Shown here: positions 1 through 9,587 of the stretch, piece by piece | How positions within the stretch are numbered: position 1 is the first letter of the stretch | Layout: every line of letters starts with the position of its first letter | DNA from: Prolixibacteraceae bacterium | GTDB taxonomy: Bacteria; Bacteroidota; Bacteroidia; Bacteroidales; Prolixibacteraceae | Assembly: GCA_003506435.1 (NCBI GenBank) | Contig: DOAQ01000048.1 | Span: 1 to 64,000 of the forward strand | DNA: 64,000 nt | Direction: 5' to 3' | Made by a program: the position numbers and the translations under genes | The notes under the pieces: generated by a model | Databases searched by the model: none | What the model saw: only the letters and a program-made list of their open reading frames with translations | Told to the model about the DNA's origin: nothing

Positions 1-183
1 CATATAATTGCATTTTGTATTATAAGATCGCTGCAGGTAAAATAATTGTTTTTTTCATGACTTTGAGACGTTTGTTTTCTTTTGTAATCTGTTTTCTTCT
101 CCTTAAGACTACTGAGAACCCAAAAAGTTACAAGGCATGCTGTTAATAATTGTGAATATTTCGTTAAAGAAAACTTAAAAGAA

Positions 184-999
184 TCAAAGGTGGGAAGCGA
201 ACGAAAAATACCCGGAGGGGAAATGGTGTACGAACCGTTCAGGATTGGAGCGGAACAAGCCATAGACGGCCGATCCGCTTCCTGTCATTGAAGCATAAGT
301 TGCCCCCAGTTTGTACAGTTTCTCTTTTATTTCTGCTATTTCGGGATGGGCTGGGAAAAGTGTTTTTTCGAACTGGTTTTTAATGTTTGGTTTCCACTGA
401 TTTAACGAAAAGTCGACCAGTGCTTTCAGCGACAACCGGCTTTTTTGCGGAACAACATTGTTGTATGCTTCTTTCGTGGAAATGCCAAATGGTGGTTTGA
501 CCAGTAGAATGTATAGTTCAGACAAAAGGAGAGTGACAGGTTCCATGAGTTCACCGCGCCCGTATGCATAAACGGGCTGGTTATTTATAAAAAAAGCACA
601 GTCGCTGCCCAGTTGAGCGGCAAAATTTTCCAATTCAGTATTCGGTAATTTCAGTTTGAAATGACCGTTTAGCATTTTCAGCATGAAAGCGGCGTTGGAA
701 GAACCACCGCCCAAACCTGCTCCCATCGGGATATTTTTGTGCAGGTGGATGTGAATTGGCGGAAGGTCGAATTTTTCCTTCAGCAGATGGTAGGCTTTCA
801 GTACCAGATTGTTTTCGGGGGTGCCATCAATATTCAAACCAGATGATTCAAACTTAAGTGAACCGGACTCAACGAATTCAAGTGCATCGGTGAGTGGCAC
901 CGGGTACATCACCGTTTCCAGGTCATGGAAGCCATCGCTTCGTTTTTCTGTAATATGCAGGCCAATGTTTATTTTGGCGTTGGGAAAGCTTATCATCAT
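184..999 (-). CDS. ispE: 4-diphosphocytidyl-2-C-methyl-D-erythritol kinase
   Basis: Cytosolic GHMP kinase of the MEP isoprenoid pathway. It phosphorylates the 2-hydroxyl of CDP-methylerythritol with ATP. The 271 aa protein is near the usual family length. It starts with the typical PNAKINIGLHI segment (conserved Asn7/Lys9), has the glycine-rich ATP loop PMGAGLGGGSSNAA at 91-104, a LGSDCAFF segment with the presumed catalytic Asp133, and the third GHMP motif MTGSGSAVYG at 238-247. The first two codons are both ATG; the second is equally possible as start. The gene lies downstream of gcvP on the same strand but a strong terminator separates them, so it probably has its own promoter in the 127-nt gap. 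Confidence 0.95.
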   Translation of the reverse strand: MMISFPNAKINIGLHITEKRSDGFHDLETVMYPVPLTDALEFVESGSLKFESSGLNIDGTPENNLVLKAYHLLKEKFDLPPIHIHLHKNIPMGAGLGGGSSNAAFMLKMLNGHFKLKLPNTELENFAAQLGSDCAFFINNQPVYAYGRGELMEPVTLLLSELYILLVKPPFGISTKEAYNNVVPQKSRLSLKALVDFSLNQWKPNIKNQFEKTLFPAHPEIAEIKEKLYKLGATYASMTGSGSAVYGLFRSNPERFVHHFPSGYFSFASHL

Positions 1000-1072
1000 T
1001 GAAGAATTATAAAATCAAAATTACGGAAGTAGAAGATCATCCACAAATTTAATTTCGGCAGTAGTGAAATAA

Positions 1073-1107
1073 AAAACCTGGCAGGATTTGTATGTCTGCC
1101 AGGTTTT
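1073..1107 (-). terminator. Rho-independent terminator of gcvP
   Basis: A perfect 12-bp inverted repeat (AAAACCTGGCAG / CTGCCAGGTTTT) with an 11-nt loop sits 20 nt after the gcvP stop codon. Read on the minus strand it ends in a run of six T. It separates gcvP from ispE. The A-run on the other flank makes it look bidirectional. Confidence 0.85.
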
Positions 1108-1126
1108 ATCGATTTCATTGTTTTTC

Positions 1127-3991
1127 TTATTTATAACTTTCAACCGGGTCGCAGGTGCAAACCAGGTTGCGGTCGCCGTATGCATTATCGACACGACCAA
1201 CCGGTGGCCAGAATTTGTTTTCTTTCAGCCAAGCCAGCGGGAAGGCAGCCTGTTGCCGGGTGTAGGCATGGCTCCATTCGTCAGAAGTAACATCATCGGC
1301 CGTATGCGGCGCGTTTTTCAACGGGTTGTCAGTCTTGTCAAGTTTACAGTCGATGATATCGGCGATTTCCCTGTAAATGGTATTCATAGCCTCAATAAAA
1401 CGGTCGAGTTCCTGAAGCGACTCGCTTTCTGTTGGTTCAACCATCAGGGTGCCATGTACCGGGAACGAGAGGGTAGGAGCATGGAATCCGTAATCCATCA
1501 GTCGTTTGGCGATGTCGGTTTCATCAATTCCCGATTGATTTTTCAGGTGTCGGCATTCCAGAATCATTTCATGGGCTACGCGGCCCTTTTCCCCTGTATA
1601 TAAAATTCCGTAGTTATCTTTTAAAGCCTGTGCAATGTAGTTTGCATTCAGTATAGCAACTTCAGTAGCGCGTTTCAGACCATCGGCGCCCAGCATTTTA
1701 ATGTAGCCGTAAGTAATCGGCAATACGGAGGCGCTCCCCCATGGAGCGGCAGAAACTGCGGTAATTCCTACATGCCCGTTGTTCATCACCGGGTGCGAGG
1801 GCAAAAACTCAACCAGATGGTTGGCCACTGCAATCGGGCCAACGCCCGGGCCGCCGCCGCCATGCGGAATAGCAAATGTTTTATGAAGGTTCAGGTGACA
1901 AACATCAGCGCCGATGCGTTTTGGGTTGGTCAGTCCAACCTGGGCATTCATGTTGGCACCGTCCATATAAACCTGCCCGCCATACTGATGGATGATCTCG
2001 CACATTTCAACAATCGAGGATTCGAAAACCCCGTGTGTTGACGGGTAAGTTACCATGAAGGCAGCCAGCGTATCTTTATATTCTTCCGCTTTTGTACGCA
2101 AGGCTTCCATATCTATGTTTCCTTTTTCGTCGCAGGGAGTGACCACTACTTTCATTCCGGCGGCAACTGCACTGGCCGGATTGGTTCCGTGTGCCGAAGA
2201 AGGGATCAGTACTACATTGCGTTGATCATCGCCCCGGCTTAAGTGGTACTGACGGATAACCATCATTCCTGCATATTCGCCGGCAGCGCCTGAGTTGGGC
2301 TGAAGGCTCACATCGGCGAAGCCGGTAATTTCGGCCAGGTCGCGGCGCAACTCTTCCATCATCTCCTGGTAACCACGCGCCTGATTTTTTGGCACAAACG
2401 GGTGGATGCCCCCGAATTCAATCCAACTCAATGGGAACATCTCGGTAGCTGCATTCAGTTTCATGGTGCACGAACCCAACGCAATCATCGAATGGGCCAG
2501 CGAAATATCTTTGTGTTCGAGCCGTTTTATGTAGCGAAGCATCTCCGTTTCCGAACGATACTTATTGAAAACTTCCTGGTTCATGAAATGCGTTTGCCGC
2601 AAACAGGTCGTATCAATACTGATTTCGTTTGGATATTTACTGATGCGGACATTCGGTTTATTGGCCGCTTTTGCAAAAACTTCAATAATCCAGTTGATGT
2701 CGTCGAGATTGGTTGTTTCGTCAATACTGAGGCCAACATCGCCATTCTCGAAATAGCGGAAATTCATTTCCAGTTCGAGCGACAACCATTCAATATCTTC
2801 ACGTTTTACATGCTTGGGCAATTCAAAACGGATGGTGTCGAAATAGTTTTTATTTACCTGATTGTAGCCCAATGCCGAAACTTCTTTGTCGAGCAAGGCG
2901 GCAATGGCATGAATACGTTCGGCAATCTGCCGTATTCCGCGCGGACCGTGGTACACGCCATAGAACCCGGCCATGGTTGCCAGCAATGCCTGGGCAGTAC
3001 AGATATTCGATGTTGCCCGTTCTCGTTTGATGTGTTGCTCGCGGGTTTGCAAAGCCAGACGCAACGCGCGTTTTCCGTGCGAATCGATGGTTACGCCGAT
3101 GATGCGGCCGGGCATGGTCCGTTTGAATTCGTCTTTGGTCGCAAAAAATGCAGCATGAGGGCCACCGTAGCCCATCGGTACACCGAATCGCTGCGAGCTT
3201 CCGAATACAATATCGGCGCCCCATTCTCCGGGAGGAGTCAGTATGGCCAAGCTTAGCAGGTCGGCTGCTACGGAAACCAGAATGCCTTTTTCGTGAGCTG
3301 TTTTTACCAATCCGGCATAATCGATGATTTCACCGTCGGAATTTGGATACTGAACCATCAACCCAAAGACCTCATCGGTATATTCAAATGATACAGCAGG
3401 AACCACTTTCAGCGAAATGCCCCACGGCAAAGCGCGTGTATGGAGTACATCGAGAGTTTGCGGCCACATTTTTTCGTCGACCAGAATTACATTGGCGCCT
3501 GCTTTGGTTTTTTCGCGTGAACGGGTGTTGTACATCATCAGCATGGCTTCGGCAGCGGCGGTAGCTTCATCGAGCAGTGACGCGTTGGCCAGTTCCATGG
3601 CGGTGAGTTCGCAAATCATGGTCTGGTAATTCAGCAAAGCTTCCAGTCGGCCCTGCGAAATCTCGGCCTGATAAGGAGTATATGAAGTATACCAAACCGG
3701 ATTTTCAAGCACATTCCGGAGAATTACTGCCGGGGTGATGGTGTCGTAATAACCCATTCCGATATAGGTGTTGAACACTTTATTTTTTGAGGCCAGTGCA
3801 AGTATTTTGCGGTAATATTGCCGTTCGGTTAAACCATCGGCCAGATGCAGTGGTTCTGCCAGACGTATATTTTGAGGAACCGTTTCATCAATCAACTGTT
3901 CCATGGAAGAAACGCCAATTTTTTCGAGCATGGTTTTAATTTCCTGCTCTCTTGGCCCGATGTGGCGGGCTACAAATTTATCACTTGCCAT
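1127..3991 (-). CDS. gcvP: Glycine dehydrogenase (aminomethyl-transferring), P-protein
   Basis: PLP-dependent decarboxylating subunit of the glycine cleavage system: it takes glycine, releases CO2 and loads the aminomethyl group on lipoyl-GcvH. At 954 aa it is the fused full-length (N and C half) form. It begins with the characteristic FVARHIGPREQE segment. The PLP lysine lies in HLNLHKTFAIPHGGGGPG near residue 703, followed by the Gly-rich loop, and SAAPWGSASVLPITYGYI follows. Length and motifs are intact. gcvT and gcvH are not in the window, so the complex is encoded at scattered loci, which is usual for this phylum. Confidence 0.97.
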   Translation of the reverse strand: MASDKFVARHIGPREQEIKTMLEKIGVSSMEQLIDETVPQNIRLAEPLHLADGLTERQYYRKILALASKNKVFNTYIGMGYYDTITPAVILRNVLENPVWYTSYTPYQAEISQGRLEALLNYQTMICELTAMELANASLLDEATAAAEAMLMMYNTRSREKTKAGANVILVDEKMWPQTLDVLHTRALPWGISLKVVPAVSFEYTDEVFGLMVQYPNSDGEIIDYAGLVKTAHEKGILVSVAADLLSLAILTPPGEWGADIVFGSSQRFGVPMGYGGPHAAFFATKDEFKRTMPGRIIGVTIDSHGKRALRLALQTREQHIKRERATSNICTAQALLATMAGFYGVYHGPRGIRQIAERIHAIAALLDKEVSALGYNQVNKNYFDTIRFELPKHVKREDIEWLSLELEMNFRYFENGDVGLSIDETTNLDDINWIIEVFAKAANKPNVRISKYPNEISIDTTCLRQTHFMNQEVFNKYRSETEMLRYIKRLEHKDISLAHSMIALGSCTMKLNAATEMFPLSWIEFGGIHPFVPKNQARGYQEMMEELRRDLAEITGFADVSLQPNSGAAGEYAGMMVIRQYHLSRGDDQRNVVLIPSSAHGTNPASAVAAGMKVVVTPCDEKGNIDMEALRTKAEEYKDTLAAFMVTYPSTHGVFESSIVEMCEIIHQYGGQVYMDGANMNAQVGLTNPKRIGADVCHLNLHKTFAIPHGGGGPGVGPIAVANHLVEFLPSHPVMNNGHVGITAVSAAPWGSASVLPITYGYIKMLGADGLKRATEVAILNANYIAQALKDNYGILYTGEKGRVAHEMILECRHLKNQSGIDETDIAKRLMDYGFHAPTLSFPVHGTLMVEPTESESLQELDRFIEAMNTIYREIADIIDCKLDKTDNPLKNAPHTADDVTSDEWSHAYTRQQAAFPLAWLKENKFWPPVGRVDNAYGDRNLVCTCDPVESYK

Positions 3992-4074
3992 TATCTGATA
4001 TTTTTTACTTTAAAATTTGCGGCAATATTACCGTGAATATTTAATCTAAAAAATGATTTTTTCAGGTTTGTTTG

Positions 4075-4716
4075 TCAATCGGTTAAAAAGGGGTTACTTT
4101 TCTTTTCAAAGCCGATTGTTGTTTCCGGGCCATGGCCGCAGTAAACAGTTGTTTCGGGGGGCAGTACCAATAATTTCGTGCGGATGTTATTTGCCAGCCG
4201 CTCGTACGATCCGCCCGGCAGATCCGTGCGACCAATACTTCCGTAGAAAAGAACATCGCCTGCCAATAAAAATTTTTGTCCGGGATGATAAAATACCAGT
4301 CCGCCCGGCGAATGACCATCGGCCTTGATGATTTCGAGTTCCGAATTTCCGAATTGTATTTTTCCGCCTTCCTTTAACTCTCCGTCGGCCGGATCAACCG
4401 GTTCGGTCGGGACGCCAAAAAGATCGCTTTGCACAACCAAATGTTCCACCAGCGAAGATTCTCCTTCCGGAATAAGAAAATTGGTTTTGTACTTGTACCT
4501 GCAATGATTCACACCCAGCAGATGATCGAAATGGCAATGTGTATTTACCAGCAATACCGGGTTCAGTCCGTTTTCAAGAATGAAACGATCGAGTTCTTTT
4601 TTTTCGTAATCGAAATAGCAACCGGCATCAACAATAATGCACTCGCGGGTTTCGTCAAATAATAAATAGGTATTTTCCTGGATCGGGTTGAAGGTAAACT
4701 TCTTTATTTTAATCAT
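4075..4716 (-). CDS. MBL-fold metallo-hydrolase (glyoxalase II-like)
   Basis: A 213 aa metallo-beta-lactamase-fold protein of the small glyoxalase-II/YcbL type. The metal-binding signature THCHFDH is in the segment VNTHCHFDHLLG near residue 60. Further ligands are in DGHSPGGLVFY, GDVLFYGSIGRTDLPGG and the C-terminal CGHGPETT. No signal peptide, so cytosolic. Members hydrolyse thioesters such as S-lactoylglutathione or related conjugates; the true substrate in a Bacteroidota organism is unknown. The gene is flanked by gcvP and pcm on the same strand with gaps of 70-83 nt. Confidence 0.88.
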   Translation of the reverse strand: MIKIKKFTFNPIQENTYLLFDETRECIIVDAGCYFDYEKKELDRFILENGLNPVLLVNTHCHFDHLLGVNHCRYKYKTNFLIPEGESSLVEHLVVQSDLFGVPTEPVDPADGELKEGGKIQFGNSELEIIKADGHSPGGLVFYHPGQKFLLAGDVLFYGSIGRTDLPGGSYERLANNIRTKLLVLPPETTVYCGHGPETTIGFEKKSNPFLTD

Positions 4717-4786
4717 TCTGAATATTTTAATTTTGCATTTTCGGAAAGCAATCGTGTCTTCCGACTATCTGCTTACGACCTACGAC

Positions 4787-5437
4787 TCAATTTACCACTC
4801 CTTTTAACAGCGGGACAAACACAAAAGTTCCGTGTTTCTCTTTTGAAAAATCATCCTCTCCTTTCCGTATCATTACAACCATTTCCTGCTTTTCATTACT
4901 GCCCACCGGGATGACCATGCGTCCCCCGATTTTTAACTGGGCCAGTAAATCTTCGGGAATAAACGGCGCCCCGGCCGTCACAATAATCTGATCGAAAGGG
5001 CCATAGGTTGGAAGACCTTTGTATCCGTCGCCCAGAAAAAATTTTGGGTTGTAGCCAATCTGTGGGAGCAGCAGTTGTGCTCTCAGATACAGTTCCTTTT
5101 GCCGCTCGATGGTATAAACAGAAGCGCCCATTTCGACCAGAACGGCTGCCTGATAACCCGATCCGGTACCCACTTCCAAAATCTTATCGTGTTCTTTTAC
5201 CTGTAATAGTTCGCTTTGAAATGCAACGGTATACGGTTGACTGATGGTTTGCCCTGCGCCGATCGGGAAGGCCTGATCGCGGTAGGCAAACTGGATGAAA
5301 CCACTGTCCATAAATAAATGGCGGGGTACCTTACCTATGGCATCCAAAACTTTAGGGTCGCGAATCCCTTTGATGCGAAGTCCTTCGACCAAACGTTTTC
5401 GTAAACCCTGATGTCGTAAAGTATCCTGAATATCCAT
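4787..5437 (-). CDS. pcm: Protein-L-isoaspartate O-methyltransferase
   Basis: SAM-dependent methyltransferase that repairs isoaspartyl residues in damaged proteins. The 216 aa protein contains the SAM motif ILEVGTGSGYQAAVL, the preceding family segment GAGQTISQPYTVAFQSELL, and FDQIIVTAGAPFIPEDLL. The open frame reaches 5557, but the start at 5437 (MDIQDTLRHQGLRKRLV) is chosen. The upstream extension is hydrophobic and unlike the family, and a TAnnTTTG promoter box lies inside it at 5455-5462. Confidence 0.92.
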   Translation of the reverse strand: MDIQDTLRHQGLRKRLVEGLRIKGIRDPKVLDAIGKVPRHLFMDSGFIQFAYRDQAFPIGAGQTISQPYTVAFQSELLQVKEHDKILEVGTGSGYQAAVLVEMGASVYTIERQKELYLRAQLLLPQIGYNPKFFLGDGYKGLPTYGPFDQIIVTAGAPFIPEDLLAQLKIGGRMVIPVGSNEKQEMVVMIRKGEDDFSKEKHGTFVFVPLLKGVVN

Positions 5438-5454
5438 GAAATCGTATTTTTGTT

Positions 5455-5462
5455 CAAATTTA
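5455..5462 (-). promoter_or_regulatory. -7 promoter box of pcm
   Basis: TAAATTTG on the minus strand matches the Bacteroidota -7 consensus TAnnTTTG. Placed about 18 nt before the chosen pcm ATG it gives a very short leader. No clear -33 TTG was found, so support is moderate. Confidence 0.5.
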
Positions 5463-5576
5463 ACCCAAAAATCGATTAAAAAAACAGGAACGGAATGGCA
5501 CATATTAACAATTAGCGTTGAAAAGTAATTTGTGATTACATCTTCATAAAACCGCAAATATTCCTAATTTGCATGT

Positions 5577-6416
5577 ATGATTCGAGTAGGAATAATAGGA
5601 GACTTGCGGGAAGAAGGTAAAATCTACCAAACCCTGCACAACAGTAAGGAAGTTGAGCCTGCGGGGCTGTATAATCCGGGCCGGGATTTCAAATCATCGA
5701 AATTCAAAATTTACCATAACCCGATTGAATTGCTGGAGCTTTCGGATGCCATTCTGATTTATAATACCGAACGTATCTCAGCCGACTTTATCCGGGTGAT
5801 GATCCGCAAATCGAAGCACATCTATTTTCGCAGGCCTCCGGTATTGTCGGTTTCGGAAATTGCCGATTTGCTTAAACTTCAGAAAGAGGCGGGTAGTGTT
5901 GTTCACCTTTTCAACTCGCTGCTGGGGGTAAAACCGGGAATTATTTCAGAAATAAAGCCGGGCGTTAAAATCATCAACCTGCAACTGGCCATTCAAAGTA
6001 CGGAAGAAAGCCTTTCTTTTGAAATTCTGAATTCGTTGATTTATTTGAGCAAAGTTGAAAATTCGCCGGTCAAACATTCAGAGGTGCTGGCGATGAAAAG
6101 CGGGCAGGGGTATATTACCTTGAATATTCACTCGATTTGTCCGAATGGTTCGGTACACAATATTCTTTTTTCAGATAAAGACATCTCTTCAGAAATACAA
6201 ATTTTTCAGAAAGACCATTTTATCCGGTTCAGCATTTTGGGAAATACAGGAACAGATGCTGCTATCCAGGCACTGGACGATCTGGCCTTTCAGAATTTTG
6301 TCCTCGCTATTGAAGGAAAAACCAGCGAAAGTATTTCATTTGAAGATTATTACAACAGCCAGAAAAGTTACCACGACATCCGGGAAAAATTAGCGTACAG
6401 CGGAATCGAAATTTAG
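5577..6416 (+). CDS. Gfo/Idh/MocA-like protein with degenerate active site
   Basis: A 279 aa cytosolic protein of unproven function. The N-terminus (IRVGIIGDLREEG) resembles a Rossmann beta-alpha-beta. The order of segments up to HIYFRRPPVLSVSEIADLL parallels Gfo/Idh/MocA oxidoreductases, where the equivalent reads H-V/I-Y-x-E-K-P. Here the catalytic Lys motif EKP is replaced by RRP and the nucleotide loop lacks the usual GxGxxG. The C-terminal half keeps the overall length but I see no substrate motif. It is divergent from pcm (140 nt between the chosen starts) and 51 nt upstream of the promoter-proximal part of the sugar transferase leader. A binding protein or an enzyme with altered chemistry is possible. 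Confidence 0.6.
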   Translation: MIRVGIIGDLREEGKIYQTLHNSKEVEPAGLYNPGRDFKSSKFKIYHNPIELLELSDAILIYNTERISADFIRVMIRKSKHIYFRRPPVLSVSEIADLLKLQKEAGSVVHLFNSLLGVKPGIISEIKPGVKIINLQLAIQSTEESLSFEILNSLIYLSKVENSPVKHSEVLAMKSGQGYITLNIHSICPNGSVHNILFSDKDISSEIQIFQKDHFIRFSILGNTGTDAAIQALDDLAFQNFVLAIEGKTSESISFEDYYNSQKSYHDIREKLAYSGIEI

Positions 6417-6428
6417 TTCCAAAAAACT

Positions 6429-6436
6429 TACTTTTG
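6429..6436 (+). promoter_or_regulatory. -7 promoter box of the sugar transferase gene
   Basis: TACTTTTG fits TAnnTTTG and lies 91 nt before the ATG at 6528. The -33 region is not clearly conserved. Confidence 0.45.
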
Positions 6437-6527
6437 CCGCAATATTTTTTAGACTGCCTGCGTTCCATTGAATGCAAGCTGGATTGTAGTGCCGGTAGGC
6501 AGATCAAACTTAACAGATATACTCCTG

Positions 6528-7940
6528 ATGAATAAAAAGGTACAAGTAGCCAGATACCTCCTTTTCGATATACTTGCAGCCGCAATAAGCTGGACTTTAT
6601 TTTTCATTTACCGGAAAGTGTATATAGAACCACAAAAGTTTGGCATTGACATCCCCGTTGAATTTACCAACCGCTTTTTTCTGGGACTTTTATTTATCCC
6701 GCTTTTCTGGATTACCTTTTATTACATCAGCGGCCAATACTCGAATATTTTCCGCAAATCGCGACTGATTGAGCTCGGACGAACCATCATGACCTCGCTG
6801 GCCGGGGTAACCATCATTTTCTTTTTATTGTTGCTCGACGACTCCATCGGTACGTACAAAAATTATTACAATCTGTTCTTCACTTTGCTGTCCCTACATT
6901 TCGGGTTCACGTACCTGTTCCGGCTGATCCTCACTACGCGCACCATTCACCGGATTCACAAACGGAAAATCGGGTTCAACACCCTGCTCATCGGGGGCAA
7001 CGAAAAAGCGCTTGCTATTTATAACGACCTGAGCACCCAAATCCGTCCGGCAGGAAATAAACTGATTGGTTTTCTGAGTATAAAAAAAGAAGACCAGTTG
7101 CTGAACGGAAAGCTCGAAAACCTGGGAAGTTACAAGGAACTTCCGCGCATCATTCTTGAAAAAGATGTGGAAGAAATCATCATTGCTATTGAAACGTCGG
7201 AACACAAAGTTTTAAGCGAAATACTGACGCTGTTGCAAAACCGGACCATTACGGTGTGGGGCATTCCCGACCTGTTCGACCTGCTTTCGGGTTATGTAAA
7301 AACAAACACCATTTACAGCAGTCCGCTGATAAAAATATCGAATGGCCTGATGCCTGCCTGGCAGGAAAAGATCAAACGCATCCTCGATGTATCAATTTCC
7401 GTTGTGTCGCTGATTCTGTTTTTGCCGGTGATCGTCCTTTTGGCTATTCTCATCAAACGAAGTTCGAAAGGGCCTGTTTTATATAGTCAGGAGCGGGTTG
7501 GCCGGTTCGGAAAACCGTTTATCATTTACAAATTCCGCAGCATGGTGAGCAATGCTGAGACCAACGGTCCCGCATTGTCGGGTAAAGACGATCCGCGCAT
7601 CACACCGATTGGCAATTTTATGCGGCGTACCCATCTCGACGAAGTGCCGCAATTCTACAATGTAATTATTGGCGACATGGCGCTGGTTGGCCCGCGTCCC
7701 GAACGGCAGTATTTTATCGATCAGATTGTTCAGCGCGCCCCGCATTACACGCAGTTACTGAAAATACGGCCGGGCATCACATCGTGGGGACAGGTGAAAT
7801 ACGGGTACGCTTCCAACATCAACGAAATGCTCGAACGCCTGCCGTATGACCTGGTCTATCTCAAAAATATTTCGCTTTATATCGACTTTAAAATACTGAT
7901 CTATACCCTGATGAACTGTTTCACAGCGAAGGGGAAATAA
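6528..7940 (+). CDS. Polyprenyl-phosphate glycosyl-1-phosphate transferase (exopolysaccharide initiation)
   Basis: Membrane enzyme that transfers a sugar-1-phosphate from a nucleotide sugar to undecaprenyl phosphate, starting assembly of an exopolysaccharide or O-chain unit. The 470 aa protein has four to five N-terminal membrane segments, a central CoA-binding-like Rossmann domain (FNTLLIGGNEKALAIYNDL) and, after another hydrophobic segment, the bacterial sugar transferase domain. That domain shows YSQERVGRFGKPFIIYKFRSM, RRTHLDEVPQFYNVI and MALVGPRPER. A TTG 60 nt upstream is in frame, but the ATG at 6528 directly precedes the family-like start MNKKVQVARYLLFD. No further polysaccharide biosynthesis genes are nearby, so it may serve a remote cluster. 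Confidence 0.9.
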   Translation: MNKKVQVARYLLFDILAAAISWTLFFIYRKVYIEPQKFGIDIPVEFTNRFFLGLLFIPLFWITFYYISGQYSNIFRKSRLIELGRTIMTSLAGVTIIFFLLLLDDSIGTYKNYYNLFFTLLSLHFGFTYLFRLILTTRTIHRIHKRKIGFNTLLIGGNEKALAIYNDLSTQIRPAGNKLIGFLSIKKEDQLLNGKLENLGSYKELPRIILEKDVEEIIIAIETSEHKVLSEILTLLQNRTITVWGIPDLFDLLSGYVKTNTIYSSPLIKISNGLMPAWQEKIKRILDVSISVVSLILFLPVIVLLAILIKRSSKGPVLYSQERVGRFGKPFIIYKFRSMVSNAETNGPALSGKDDPRITPIGNFMRRTHLDEVPQFYNVIIGDMALVGPRPERQYFIDQIVQRAPHYTQLLKIRPGITSWGQVKYGYASNINEMLERLPYDLVYLKNISLYIDFKILIYTLMNCFTAKGK

Positions 7941-8104
7941 GACTGGGTACAGACAATATTTTTTCGGAGCAAACTGATTCATTATTGGTAATTATCGATT
8001 GACTTTGTCATATTTTATTTGCATTTTTAAAATCCGGAACAAGCTTTCTGCCGCCACGTGAAAACATGCAGCAGCACAGGCATTTCAACTAAATACGATT
8101 CATC

Positions 8105-8584
8105 ATGAACGACTTTACAGCAAACAATCGGGAGTTACTTCATTTGATTGATGAGTGGGAGCCCAAATTATCCGGTCTTTCAGAAGAAGTTATAATCAAC
8201 CGGCGAAACAAACAAAATCGTACAATCAAACAAATTATCGGGCACATGATTGATTCGGCATCGAACAACACTCACCGGATCATTCATTTGCAGTATCAGC
8301 CTAATCCTTTGATTTTTCCGGATTATGCCAACCTCGGGAACAATGACCGGTGGATTGCCATTCAAAATTACCAGGAAGAAAATTGGAAAAACCTGGTTCA
8401 GCTCTGGAAATATTCCAATATCCATATTGCCCATGTGATTGATAATGTGGATATGGACAAACTGGATAACGAATGGATCTCGGCGTTGAACGAAAGCATA
8501 TCGCTAAAAATAATGATCACCAATTATCTCCGGCATTTCAAGCTGCACCTAAGTGAAATTATTGAGTTGATCGGCGAAAAGTAA
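8105..8584 (+). CDS. DinB-like four-helix metal-binding protein
   Basis: A 159 aa predicted all-helical cytosolic protein resembling the DinB/YfiT superfamily. Helix 2 carries IKQIIGHMIDSASNNTHR, with His47 as a likely metal ligand. The C-terminal helix has YLRHFKLHLSEI with two His in the position of the second ligand pair. Some family members are thiol-dependent transferases; the role of this one is unknown. It is convergent with the GlxA-type regulator, with 19 nt between the stops. Confidence 0.7.
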   Translation: MNDFTANNRELLHLIDEWEPKLSGLSEEVIINRRNKQNRTIKQIIGHMIDSASNNTHRIIHLQYQPNPLIFPDYANLGNNDRWIAIQNYQEENWKNLVQLWKYSNIHIAHVIDNVDMDKLDNEWISALNESISLKIMITNYLRHFKLHLSEIIELIGEK

Positions 8585-8603
8585 TACCTGATTCAATGCC
8601 GTA

Positions 8604-9587
8604 TCAGGCGGTTAATTCAGCCATCCGGTTGTATTTATTCCGGTATTCAACCGGGGTAAGGCCCGTAATCTTCTTAAATGTAGTGCGGAATGCCTTGGTA
8701 TCGGTATAACCTACGTCAAACATCACTTCGTTAATGTTCTTGCGGCTGATCTCAAAACTGCGTTTTGCAGCTTCTATTTTTACACGCTGAATATATTCCA
8801 GCACCGAGTTGCTTGTAGCCTGTTTAAACCGGCGTTCGAAACTCCGGCGGCCAACAGCCACTTCGCCAGCCAGTTCTTCTACCGTTATTTTCTCTTCAAT
8901 GTTCTTCTCAATGTATTCCTGCGCTTCTTTCACTGCCTCGTCGTTATGTTCCTTTTGCCCTTTAAACATGGCAAACAACGATTGGCTGTCGCGGTCGATA
9001 TCGATTGCAAAATATTTTGAAATGAAGATCGCAGTTTCACGGTCGGTAAATTTTTCAACCAGATGCAACAATAAATTCCAGTACGAGGTTGCGCCGCCGC
9101 TCGAATAAATCCGGTTTTCTTCAGTAACAATACTCCCGTCCTGAACATTCACTTCCGGAAACATTTCATGAAATTTATTTATAAACGCCCAGTGTGTCGA
9201 GCATTTTTTTCCGTTCAGCAGTCCTGTTGAAGCCAGCAAAAATGCGCCGACACAAAGCGAAGCAACTTCCGCCCCATTATTATACTGGTCAATAATCCAG
9301 GGCGCCAGTTTTTTGTTTATTTTCAGCGCAGTGGCTATATCGCCAAACAAAGCGGGGATGATGATCAGATCGGTTTTATGAACGTCCTTCAGTAACTTAT
9401 TGGGATGAACGGAATAAATGCCGTCGTTGAGCTTAATTTCTTTTTTAAAGCTGACCAGTTCGACATTGAACAGCGGGACCCTGCCCGACATGGTTAAAAA
9501 CCAGTTAACCGCGCTAAAACAATACTGCGGATCGGCAATAGCCTGTATCACCGAACTCTCCGGGACAAGGATGGATATATTCTTCAT
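8604..9587 (-). CDS. GlxA-type AraC family transcriptional regulator
   Basis: Two-domain regulator of 327 aa. The N-terminal DJ-1/PfpI-like domain has the nucleophile-elbow-like ASLCVGAFLLASTGLLNG near residue 110. The C-terminal pair of AraC helix-turn-helix motifs (VEELAGEVAVGRRSFERRFK and INEVMFDVGYTDTKAFRTTF) ends in FKKITGLTPVEYR. The N domain is probably a ligand sensor rather than an enzyme. The gene points away from the SRPBCC/VOC gene run that begins at 9868, so that run is its most likely target. Confidence 0.88.
   Translation of the reverse strand: MKNISILVPESSVIQAIADPQYCFSAVNWFLTMSGRVPLFNVELVSFKKEIKLNDGIYSVHPNKLLKDVHKTDLIIIPALFGDIATALKINKKLAPWIIDQYNNGAEVASLCVGAFLLASTGLLNGKKCSTHWAFINKFHEMFPEVNVQDGSIVTEENRIYSSGGATSYWNLLLHLVEKFTDRETAIFISKYFAIDIDRDSQSLFAMFKGQKEHNDEAVKEAQEYIEKNIEEKITVEELAGEVAVGRRSFERRFKQATSNSVLEYIQRVKIEAAKRSFEISRKNINEVMFDVGYTDTKAFRTTFKKITGLTPVEYRNKYNRMAELTA

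Noticed and set aside
2402..3256. Plus-strand 284-codon frame
   Set aside because: It lies entirely opposite gcvP, whose frame has clear family motifs; the plus frame has none.
8587..8608. CCTGAT/ATCAGG hairpin between the DinB-like and GlxA-type genes as terminator
   Set aside because: The stem is only six base pairs with a 10-nt loop and no T-run on either strand.
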